Positions 26,501 through 38,500 of a DNA stretch of 64,000 bases are shown here, one piece after another; position 1 is the stretch's first letter, and the number at the start of each line of letters is the position of its first letter. Position numbers and translations under genes: made by a program. The notes under the pieces were generated by a model. It was given only the letters and a program-made list of their open reading frames with translations, ran no database searches and had not been told where the DNA came from. Source of the stretch: Alligator mississippiensis (Eukaryota > Chordata > Crocodylia > Alligatoridae); the NCBI RefSeq assembly GCF_030867095.1, contig NC_081824.1, forward strand, positions 118,924,162-118,988,161. The letters run 5' to 3'.

Positions 26501-29500
26501 AGTTCCTACACTGGCTCCATCCCCACTGATATTCTGCCCTAGCTTGCTCTCCTTTGCTTGCTCACCACTCCTGTCAACACAGGGTTATGGGGGACTCTGG
26601 CAGTTGCTGTCTCTTGGCCTTTGATCCCAGTGTGAGTAATTATTTATACAGTCTGAATCAACATGGTCTGTAGTAAAATTGAATAGTTGATTAAATAAAA
26701 TTAAATAGTTGATTTAATATGGTGTTTATGGTCATTTCTGTAAAAAAGTGGGCATCAGGCCCTTGGTCAGGAACGTAACTCCCTATTATAACATTGTTTC
26801 TATGGGAAAATCAGATTCGACTTGCATCGTTTCGACTTACAGTGCCTTTTGCAGTAGTGTAACCCACTGTAAGTGCGAGGACTGCCTGTATTGGTAATAT
26901 TAAGCTAAAAGCTGAGAGGCCAGCAGAGATTTCTGTCAATGGCCATTCTTGTGGAAATTATATCAAGCTTGCTTAAATAAACAGAAATTAGAGAGGCTGT
27001 ATTTGCAGCAGTCATTTCCCTGGTTATCAGGCAAATTTATGCTCACTAGGAAAATTACCTTGTCTCAATAAAGAAGAGAGCTGGCTTTCTCTTGTATGCG
27101 TAAGGAAGCCAGCAGTGTTGAGAGAATGAAGCATAACAGTGCCTACCTCTATGTTTCTATTTGACCTGATTTGACCAGTGCAGCTAAAGGCCTCGTACCA
27201 TTCTTAATAGAGACAAGGTGCGGACATGAGATGCGTAGTTGAAATCAATCTAGTAGGGACTGTGGTGATACCGGAAGGATGGGGAAATGCCTAGAAAATA
27301 TAGTACCATGATTACCATATCTGCCCTTTTAACTGAGTTCACATCCCTGTGACGGTGTGGTGGGAGAATTAGTGTTGGATCCCCAGCTGCAGGCAAATGA
27401 ATAGTTTAGCAGTAGCAATAAAAATGGCTTTTTTTTTTTTTCAATGGTCTGTCCAAAAGGTGGTCATTGTTTCCCTTGTGTCAACTTCGCCAACATTCAT
27501 TTGTTCCCTCGAGGTTAGACTGTTGCATTCTACAGTGTGTAGTGCAATATCTTGCATCAATCTGAGGCTAAAACCAGGGGGGGAATGGTTAGTGAGGGGT
27601 TCTCAGTCACATTTTTTCTTAGATGTCTTAGTTAGATTTCACCAGCGCACATCTTTTAACTGGATCTGCAGCATCTAGCAAAATGGGGCCCAAATCCTGA
27701 TTGAGGATTTTAGAAGCTACCAGAATCCAAATTATTAACTTTACCAATGAAATCAGGGCATTACCACATGCTATATAATAGAATTATTTTTAAATCTTTG
27801 AGGGAAGAATGGTTTTCATAGATTCATAGATGTTAGGGTCGGAAGGGACCTTAATAGATCATCAAGTCCGACCCCCTGCATAAGCAGGAAAGAGTGCTAG
27901 GTCTAAATGACCCCAGCTAGATACTCGTCTAACCTCCTCTTGAAGACCCCCAGGGTAGGGGAGAGCACCACCTCCCTTGGGAGCCCGTTCCAGACCTTGG
28001 CCACTCGAACTGTGAAGAAGTTCTTCCTAATGTCCAGTCTGAATCTGCTCTCTGCTAGCTTGTGGCCATTGTTTCTTGTAACCCCCGGGGGCGCCTTGGT
28101 GAATAAATCCTCACCAATCCTCACCCTTCTGTGCCCCCGTGATGAACTTATAGGCAGCCACAAGGTCGCCTCTCAACCTTCTCTTGCGGAGGCTGAAAAG
28201 GTCCAGTTTCTCTAGTCTCTCCTCGTAGGGCTTGGTCTGCAGGCCCTTGACCATACGAGTTGCCCTTCGCTGTACCCTCTCCAGGTTATCCGCATCCTTC
28301 TTGAAGTGTGGCGCCCAGAATTGCACGCAGTACTCCAACTGCGGTCTGACCAACGCCCTATAGAGGGGAAGTATCACCTCCCTGGACCTATTTGTCATGC
28401 ATCTGCTGATGCACGATAAAGTGCCATTGGCTTTTCTGATGGCTTCGTCACACTGCCGGCTCATGTTCAACTTGGAGTCCACTAGGACTCCAAGATCCCT
28501 TTCCACCTCCGTGCCACCCAGCAGGTCATTCCCTAGGCTGTAGGTGTGCTGGACATTTTTCCTCCCTAGGTGCAGCACTTTGCATTTCTCCTTGTTGAAC
28601 TGCATCCTGTTGTTTTCTGCCCACTTGTCCAGCCTATCCAGGTCTGCCTGCAGCTGTTCCCTGCCCTCCGGCGTGTCCACTTCTCCCCATAGCTTTGTGT
28701 CATCTGCAAACTTGGACAGAGTACATTTCACTCCCACGTCCAAGTCGCTGATGAAGACATTAAAGAGTATCGGTCCAAGGACCGAACCCTGCGGGACCCC
28801 ACTGCCCACACCCTTCCAGGTCGAGACCGACCCATCTACCACGACTCTTTGGGTGCGACCCTCTAGCCAATTCGCCACCCACCGGACTGTGCAGTCATCC
28901 ACATCACAGCCTCTTAATTTGTTCACCAGTATGGGGTGGGATACCGTATCGAAGGTCTTCCTGAAGTCCAGGTATACGACATCCACCCCTCCTCCTGTGT
29001 CCAGGCGTTTCGTAACCTGGTCATAGAAAGAGACTAGGTTGGTCAGGCACGATCTGCCCGCCACAAACCCATGCTGGTTTCCCCTCAGCATAATTTGTCC
29101 TGCCGGGCTCTCACAAATGTGAGCCTTGATAATTTTTTCAAATACTTTACCAAGGATGGAGGTGAGACTGACCGGCCTATGGTTGCCCGGGTCCTCCTTC
29201 CTCCCCTTTTTGAAAATGGGGACCACGTTAGCCCTTTTCCAGTCCTCCGGGACTTGGCCTGTGCGCCACGAGCATTCGAATATTCCCGCCAGTGGCTCTG
29301 CAATGACGTCGGCCAGTGCCTTCAGCACCCTGGGATGGAGCCCATCCGGGCCTGCCGACTTAAAGGCATCCAGTTCTTCCAAGTGACTCTGCACCACCTC
29401 AGGATCTACGCATGGAAGTCTGGCGCCTTGCTGCTGCCTCTCTACAACCCCAGTGAGAGACTTGTCGTGCCCCTCGCTTAGGAACACTGAGGCAAAGAAC

Positions 29501-32500
29501 TCGTTGAGGAGTTCAGCCTTGTCCCCTCTATCTGTCACCAATTGCTTCTGCCCATTTAGCAGGGGTCCTATTCCTCCCTGGGCCTTCCTTTTACTCCCTA
29601 TGTATCTAAAAAACAATTTCTTGTTGTCCTTTACTTGGGTTGCCATCCTCAGCTCCATGGTAGCTTTGGCCCGCCTAACTGCCTCCCTACAAGCACGAGC
29701 AGAGGAGGTATATTCATCTTTAGTGATCTCACCCTGTTTCCACTTTTTATGTGCTCCCCTTTTGGCCCTTAGGCTGCCCTGGATTTCTCTGGTCAGCCAT
29801 GGAAGCCTCCTGGCCCCTTTCCCTCTTTTGCCTCGCTCGGGGATCGTCTTGCTTTGTGCCCAAAGGATCGTTTCCTTTAGGCACAGCCACCCTTCTTGGG
29901 CACCCATCCCATCAAAACTCCTACTCTGCAGTGCTTCCTTGACTAATCGCCTGAGTGCAATGAGATCAGCTTTCCTAAAGTCTAGCACTTTCACCCTACT
30001 AGTTACCTTACCCACTCGCCGTCTTATGTTGAATTCTATCATAAGGTGATCACTGTCTCCCAGATAGCTACCGATTTGGAGGTCCCCTATCATGTCATCT
30101 CCCGTTGCCAATACCAGATCCAGTATGGCATTCCCCCTAGTGGGACCATACACCTCCTGTGTCAGGTGGAGGTCCTGTACACAAGTTAGAAACCTGCGTG
30201 AGCGATGGGACCTTGCTGTCTGCGTCTCCCAGCAGATGTCCGGGTAGTTTAGGTCCCCCATGACTACCGCCTCTTTAGCTTTTATGGTCTCCGAGAGTTG
30301 CCTCAGGAGCCCCGCATCTATTTCTTCCCCTTGGTGTGGGGGTCTGTAACAGACCCCTACCACCAAATCCCTTTCTCCTTGCCCCCCATGTAGCCTAACC
30401 CACAATCCTTCTACTTCCTCAGCCTCGGATTCTGTCTTGATGAGGGTTGATGTATATTGCTCACTGACATAAAGTGCAACCCCCCCCACCTTTCTTCCCC
30501 GACCTGTCCTTTCTGTACAATCTATAGCCCTCAATATGTACCGCCCAGTCATGGGATGAATCCCACCAGGTCTCTGTTAGCCCCACTAAGTCATAGGTGT
30601 TTAGTGCAAGCAGGAACGCTAGTTCATCCTGCTTGTTCCCCATGCTCCTAGCATTAGTATATAGGCACTTGAGCCCTGCGACTGGCGCCTTTGCTGCCCC
30701 CCTGCTCCCAGTCCCATGGGGCCCATTGTTTCTTACCTTCTTGTTCCTTACCTGTTCTGTTGTGCTGGCCTCCCCATGGCTTTCAGGTTCCCAATGTTCT
30801 CCTTCTTCAGGCTGGGCTGTCCTTGTGGGTGCCACATGGTTTGGTGGTCCACAGCTTCCCCTGCCCTCGTACTCCCCTCCCCCCGACGAGCCTAGTTTAA
30901 AGCCCGCCGGAGGAGATCCGCCAACCTAGAAGAAAACACACGCTTACCTTTGGGGGACAGGTGAAGCCCATCCCAGCTGAGCATGTCCCTCGTCGTGATG
31001 TGCGGGTCATGGTCCAGGAAGCCGAAGCCTGCCTCGAGACACCACTGCCGAAGCCGCCAGTTGGTCTCTCTGATGCAGTTCTCCTGCCGTCTTCCTCGTC
31101 CGGTCACTGGTAGGATGGAAGAGAAAACCACCTGGGCACCGAACTCCTTCAGCACGCCTCCCAGAGCACAGTAGTCCGCCATCAAGTGATCGGGGGTTCT
31201 CCTGGCCGCATCATTAGTACCCACATGGACTAGGACCATGGGGTAATAATCGGTGGGCTTGATCCTGGCCTGGATTACCTCCGTCACATCCCGAATCTTT
31301 GCTCCAGGGAGGCAGCATACCTCTCGTGCCGAGGGGTCCTGGCGACAGATGGGTCCTTCCGTACCTCTCAGGATGGAGTCTCCTATGACGAGCACACGTC
31401 GCCTCTTCCTCTGGGTCATCGTGGATCTCTTGATCTGTTTGGGGTGTGAAGAACGTGGTGTTTCTTCTTGCCCAAGGGTGTCCTCCCCTTCCATCTCCTG
31501 CAGGGTCGCCAGGGCCTCGTACCTGTTCACCATTCGGACTGGAGAAGCTGGTACCAGTTCTCTGCGTGCCGCTCCGGTCCTGGCTGTGACCGTCTGCCAC
31601 TCTGCTGTGGAGGGTATTCCCCGGGGTGCTTCTTCCTTTGGTGCCTGGGCCTGCAGGGAAAGGAAATAACTGTCAATTTCATCCTCCGCCTCCCTGATCC
31701 CCCTCAGCCTGCTAACCTCCTCCCGGAGCTCCCTCACCTGCGCCTCCAGGGCCCTAAGACGGGCACCTGCTGGACAGGTGTGGGGGCCCCCAATCTCTGC
31801 TCCCCCCGGCCCTGCTGGGGATACCCCACAGGCCAGGAGGTAGGGGGACACCGGCTCCCCCATGGGCTCGGTCTGGGTGGGGGCCTCAGACCTGCCCCGG
31901 GTAGCCTTGTCCCCCTGGGCAGAGGCCCTAGCAGTACTCCTCGTAGACACCATTCTACAAGCTGCTGTTTGTAGACCTGCGCGGTGTCTATGCCCTACCC
32001 CTACAGGAGTCCCACTCCTGGCCCTCCTGGCCCGCCCTCCGGCGCGAACGCCCGCGCAAACGCCGGCGTGCTCTTACAGAGCGCGCCTGTTTGCACGCTC
32101 TGTTCGCACTGCGCGGCTCGGGAGCGCGGCTCCCTACCGGCTCAGCTATATGGGACCCGGGGGGCTTCCCCTCCGGATCCGGCTCAGCTGCGCCGGGTCC
32201 CTCCGCCCCACTTACCTTCGGGGGATCAGCTGCTGCTGCCCCCGCTGCTGATTCCTCTGTTGTTGCTGCTGCCGCCGCCGCCTCCGGTCAGTTGGTTGGT
32301 AAGAAGGGCACACGTGCGTGCGGGACACACGTGTGCTGCCTCCTCTCCTTCCCGCTGCTGGTTCCCGAGTTGTCTCTAATTACCCTTAAAAGTTGTCAAA
32401 GTTACATTGCACTTGGAAAATTACAATATAATTTTAAGTGCAGCACAAAAGACACATCTACTGTGCACCGTACTGCCCAAAACTGATTCATGCATGCAGT

Positions 32501-35500
32501 GACGGAAGAGAATTTTACACATGCAATTCAGTTACAGTGGGATCCTTGCTAAGCCTTCTAACTATACGAGTGAAGACCTGTATTACACAATACAACGCAG
32601 TGTATAGCAAATCAATTAAAAATAAAGCTAGCATTGTAGCAAAGAGCACATCAAGAGTCCTTAAAGAATCTGCTGACAAAACAGCTGTAAGGAGCTGATT
32701 CTCTATGATTTGGCCCTCAGTATAATTTTTCATTTTTCCTTTGCTTTGGTTAAAGATGGTTTTCATCCGTATATTTAAGCTTTTTCATCATCTCGATCCT
32801 GAAGTGCAGTTATCCTGTATTTGATATTGTTATGGAGATAGTTGGATGCCCCAAACTAATTTGTGAACTAGCTCCATTGGCTTCCACCAGGTTATATCAG
32901 GGATGAATTTGGCACTGTGGGTTCAGTGCAAATTCAAACAAAAGGCTGTTGTGTTAAGCAGAAGGAAACCCTCCTTTTTAATATGTAGGATAATTACTTA
33001 ACGAATGTACGTCTGAGAGGAGGAATTACGAAGAACACATGCAAAGTAAACTGACTTGGTGGATGGAATTGTGATCTTTGCCAGAATTGCTGGATTTATA
33101 GATTCTCAAGTGTGCTTTTGATAATATAAAATATAATAGGATATATATGTAATATATGATGATAACAGCCTCAAACATGTTTCTCTCATTCATGCTTTTT
33201 AAAATAAAAATAGGAATGATCCACTGGAGAATATGAAGAGGTAAACTGTGCCTTCAACCTTCCCAGTAAAGGAACTCCCATCAGTTGCAAAGATTATAAT
33301 AAATGTTGCAATAATACCAGCACCTTGTGCTGGTGCTTCAGTAGATATAGATGAAGTAAGACATGACCCCTGTCCTGAAAAGCTTTCAACTTAAATGGCT
33401 ACTAAAGCAGGCAGGTTTAAAAAAAATATTCTGCAGTTTACAAGTGTTAGGGTAGTTATAGTCATGATGGTCCAAGGAATATCTGAGAAGTAATATTTGT
33501 TTGCTGTTATCTTTTACTTGAACCAACGTTATAGTTAGGAGTCAGACAAACTTTTACTTTTACTTCCTTAGGTTTGGGAAAGAAACTAGTATAGCCTAAG
33601 CTAAATATCAGTCTAACAAAAAAAAAGTTTATCTAATGTTTTTGTGACTATAACGTTAATCCAATAAAAAATATTACCAAACAAATCTTTCTTTTGTCAG
33701 TTTACAAGCCGGGGGTCAGTGTGATTGTTGGCATGTGTGTTCATCTTTTCATAAATTACTATTCTCTAGTCTATAAACTCTCTCCTTTATGATTAATTCC
33801 TGACCTGGTCCTCATTTACAGCTGCATGTTAGTATAAGAACTGTTTCTCTGACCAAAACCAATATGCTGTGGGCTAGCTCCTGAACCCTTGCCTCCCTCA
33901 ACCCTGGTTTTCACCCTTCTTATTCTTAAGACTTACCTGCCAGGACTTTCTCTACCTTCACAACAGCTCCCTACCTGTGAACAGGTGAGAAATTCTAATA
34001 AGCTGCTTAAGGTTCATTGGGTGAATCTGGTATCTTTTATTAGACCAAACTAAATAGTTGGAAAGAAAAATTTTGGCAAGCTTTCGGGTTTAAAAACCCT
34101 TTGTCAGGCTGAGGAAGTCTCTGCAGTTGGTATGTGCTCTTCCTGGATGGAACGAATAGTAATAAGCTGCTCCAGATTTTAGAGGGTTTCCTGGATCAGT
34201 GAAAAAAGCACCTGCATTTTTTTTTTTTTTTTGCCATGCTATGATATTTGCTGCTGCAGCAGGTGCATGTCAGTGCCAGTGATATGTGTGTGTAGGTGCA
34301 CATGCCTTCTCACACCGAGATAGTTAAATACTTTTTAAAAATGTAACTCAGTGATTCCCACCTGGGGTGCCACAGCATGCTTGGTTACCATAACACCCTT
34401 TTGAGGGTGCTGGGGAGTGCCGTACAATATTAGCACTGTTAAGTGTGGGAACATCTATACATGATTCACAAACTAAACGTAGAGATTTAACTAGGAATCC
34501 GTAATGTCAAAAACTTTCCGACCTGTTGTGGTCTTTCTGAGTTCTTTGCAACAGAAGAATTGCTTTGTAGTCAAAAACCCAAACCCTTCCCTGCCCACCA
34601 CCCCAAAAAAACCCAACAAAAAACAACCCATAGTAAAAGCTAAGAGCTGGTGTTTTCTGAGGGGTGTCTTGAGTCTGAGTCTCATCTGATGTAAGCTGTA
34701 AGAAACTGGTTTTATAGAACTTAAGGACAATAGAAAAACTCCTGCGTAACTGTATATGTATACTCATGGCAAGTTTTTTTCTTTTAAATAATCATGTTGC
34801 TTGTAGTATTTGCAGCTCTATTGAAGCAGTGCGCTGATGTGTGTGATTCAGAAGGTGAAACTGGTGAAAAACAGCAAGAAGTAAAATTAAGCCCTTTCTG
34901 CACATTAAGGTAAAGGTGTGATAGGATCTAATACATGATCCACACGATCATATCTCTTGTCATGCCACACATGCATGGCAGGAGGCATGATTGTAGGATT
35001 GTGCATTAGATCCTAGTGTGCCTTATTGCTGGTGCAGGGGGAGCCCAATTTTGGCACGAAGCAAGCTCCTAGGGCTGCGACTCTCCTCAGTTAAGGCCCC
35101 TTCTACATGTTTAACTGATTAATTGCACAGTGACCTTAAAACCAACTACATGGGCAAAGTAGCTATTGCATCATAAATAGCGCCAACCCAAGGGCTGGGG
35201 AATCATGGCTTCTACAATCTCCCAGGCTCAGAGGTGTGTGAAACCCTGGGCTTGGGGTATCGCAGCTGCCAATCCCCCAGGCCTGAGGGTTTCATGGTGG
35301 GCCTGGTGCACCCCTTTGCCTGGGAGCCCCAGCAGCTGATAGGACTCCCAGCAACAGGGAGACCCCACTATGCCTGTAAAGTAAAGCTTAACACCCAGCT
35401 ATAAAACTAGTACACATTTTTGGGGTCTAACTTTATAGCTGGTTGGAGCTTTTTTTGGTGTGATAGCTATTTTGCATGTATAACTCGTTTTAAAGTAGTT

Positions 35501-38500
35501 GCACATTTAACCAATTAATTGCACAATACCTGTAACTCCGTGGTCACCAACCAGTGGATCTCAATCCACCGGTAGATCTCAGAGCCTCTTGCAGTAGATC
35601 TTGGAGCCTGTTGGAGTCTATACAAGGCTGGTGTGGGGGGCTGAGTGCCCGTGTGCATGTACATGCGCGCACCAACCCAGCAGGTCAGTCCATTGAGGAG
35701 GGAAGGGGCAGGGGCTAGATCGAGGCTCCCACGATGAGGGACAGTGCTGCAGAGGCAGGAGCAAGGATGAGTTGAGTGGGGCCCCAGCTGGGCGGGATTT
35801 ACCTGCTGGGGAGGTGCACCCTCATATAATTTTTCCTCTCACTGCCTCCATCTGCCCCGTTTTTCCCTCCCCACAGACTTATCTGCTGGGCGGGTGGTGG
35901 CATTGCCTGGTAGATCTTGGGTTGCTTTTAAATGCCAAAGGTTACTACTTAAAAAGGTTGGAGACCACTGCTGTAACTTGTAGAGGGGGCCTTAATGCAT
36001 AGCCATTTTGTAAGAGGAGGAAGATGTAGAAAGTAATCAAACTGGATAAATAGTGGAAAGTAAGTTACTACAAGTCTTTATTTTAATTATTTAATCAGTG
36101 TAATAATCAGTTTAATATAAGTTTTCTAACAAAGCAAATTAAGATGTGGTTTTGGCTCCAGTAGACACACACACATGATAGCTTTCATCTAGTAGCTTGG
36201 ATAAAAATGTTAGGGGCACCTTTGGCAGTATAAGCTTAGCCTGGAATCCCAAGTATGGGTTGCTAGCCCATGCTGAAATCCATGCTGTAATGCATTCACT
36301 GCGGTTGTTATCCGTGCTAAATGCCTACGTATGCTATAAGCACACCTTTGTTTTTCTGTGCAGATGTACCCTTGGTGATGTTATCTTTAGTGATGATAAA
36401 TAACATGGGATACTTTAAATATTTAGAATGCTGTATGAGCATGAATTCATTCTGTGAAGTAGGTAGGCATTATGCCCATTTTTACAGCTGGGAGCAGCCA
36501 AATTGCAGAGAATGACTGATTTGCCCAATCTCCTGCAGTAAGCTGGTGTCAGAGTCAGCTTTAATCTAGGTATTCATGTTTCTCAATCTTATATTCAATC
36601 ACCTAAACCTCATAGCCTCTCTAATCCTGGACTTACTCTATTTTTATATCCCAACAATGGGCCTATCCAGATTGTTTTCTGTGAAACTTGCCCTGGATTG
36701 TGAGGTTCTGAAATAACAATCTTTTTCCTGACATAATTTTGTATAACACTGAGCAAAATGAGCTGAAAGGCTTTTCAACTTGTTTTCCACAAAAATATAG
36801 AGATTCCCCCTCCATCTTAAATTTTAAATTTGTTTGGTGCCTTCCCCTCAAAAGAGTACAGAATTGGTGCATTGAGGAAGGTCACTGCATGTTCTTAGCT
36901 ATAAGACTTTGATTTCTTATCTATTTTAGCAGACAAATTTAAGGGTAGAGTTGCTGAGATGTTCTTTTTCTCCTGGTTCCCTGTAAAACGAGCTGTTTAT
37001 ATTGCCTTTCTGGTACTAGGAAGATGTAAAGAGGGTTGTTGCTATGGCTGAGCCATTGTGTTGATACCATTCTGGTCATTTATTAAGGAAATAATGCAGG
37101 CAGGTTAAACAAACTCATTCTCTTGGTTCCTGTGTTTGCTGTTTACCTTAACTGATCTGATGAATGTACCTCACATTCTGTGTAGCTGGTTTGATAATGA
37201 ATTTTTATTCTTTTTTATAATCACTTCCATGAAAGGGGAATAAGGATGTGCTTTGACTATTGAGGAAAAGACAAAAGAATATAATGTGTGTAGAAAGCAT
37301 TTCCAGGTGCAAGGCAATATAATTCCACATAAAATATGCAGCACTAGGCTTTTCTAGACTTTCTTTCCCTGCAAGCAGTACCAGAGAATCATGGAAGCTT
37401 AAGTTACTTTGTCACTTTTGTGCCTTCATTAGATTCAGGGTTCTTCTCAATTTTCAGTTCTCTAAAAATTTCATTAAGATACTGAATGCATGTTTCCAGA
37501 TCATACTCGAGATTTCTTATTGTACCCCAGTATGTACACTTCATTTTGTACAGTGGTTATTATCATTATCATTTACTGTCATATTGGGGAAATTAGTTTA
37601 AAACTAGAATACCATAGATTTATATTTCAAAGTGGTCATCTTGACTAGGCTTGGCAAGGAGGATAAGTTTGGATGAATAAATTTTCAGTGAAATTAAAAT
37701 GCAGGTTACGTGTTCCCTTTAGTATCCGTTAGAAAAAAATATAGCGGTATAACTGTGTTCTCCCAACATACTGTTGTGTGAGAAGTCTGCTTATAAATAA
37801 ATCTGAGAACAGGAGCATTCAGTATATCTCTGTCCACTTCTGGTTTTCAATTACAAAAAAAAAATTAAAAAATTCCCTAGCTGAACAATACAATAAAAGA
37901 AGCAAAGTTTTGAGTTGCCCTGGTCAGTGTGTGTGTGTGTTATAGATGTAACTTGGCAGGTATTGAGGGGAAAAGTATTTTAGAGTCACTGGCCCTTAAT
38001 AAAGAAAGCCAGACTACAGTTCTTTAAAGATTGTCCCTAGGGCAGGTCATTGGAGCCAGCTCTGCTGATCTCAGTTTCTGTAATGGGGGAAAAAAAGGAG
38101 ATGGTTTTCCTCAATGAAGTTCTTATTTATGCAGATCAGCAGAGGATTTTGCAGAAATAGAATTAATTATGTTTAAGTGGATGGGTTTGCTTTTGAAAAG
38201 GTTCTGGCAGTGTCAGGCATATCAATATCCTGCATTATATTTTAAAGAATGGTCTTTCAATTACTGTAATGGGTTTTTTTGTTTGTTTGTTTCTATAGAT
38301 TCTGGGACTTTTCCAAGCCTAACCCCTTGTTAGAAATTGTGGAGCATCACACAGAGTTTACATGTGGACTAGACTTAAGCCTTCACAGCCGTGGTCAGGT
38401 AATAGCTTTGATGGATTTACTTTTCACTCACTTAAAGCCATACAGTCATGACTGAGCTGTGAACACCATCCTCAACACCATCAGATCATGGAATGCCTTA

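Larger units (their letters stand above)
27813..32376 (-). mobile_element. Nearly full-length CR1 LINE, antisense in PEX7 intron 8
   Basis: About 4.56 kb. On the minus strand the order is a CpG-rich 5' region (about 32376-31954), ORF1 (31953-30892), ORF2 (30835-27903, with two frame breaks), a short 3' UTR and the terminal catagattcatag repeat at 27813-27831. The left boundary in the + strand is the CR1 3' end. The 5' boundary near 32376 is set by the drop in GC content and has no visible target duplication. It belongs to a different subfamily from the other three CR1 copies, with a distinct 3' tail (ccctgcataagcagg). Confidence 0.92.
14148..38298 (+). other. PEX7 intron 8 (24.15 kb, phase 2)
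   Basis: The largest intron here and the main home of mobile elements, listed separately. Stretches with nothing recognisable are 14148-15030, 15750-16180, 16790-18370 (apart from a poly-A tract), 18830-20950, 22381-25570 (apart from a CT tract), 26890-27812, 32377-33280, 34460-34900, 36000-36440 and 36610-38298. Confidence 0.85.

Noticed and set aside
25619..26624. Open frames of about 90-142 codons inside the Tigger-like element
   Set aside because: None shows transposase (DDE, CENP-B-like) motifs; they follow from GC content.
28544..31974. Plus-strand open frames of 130-198 codons
   Set aside because: They are antisense shadows of the CR1 ORF1 and ORF2 on the minus strand.
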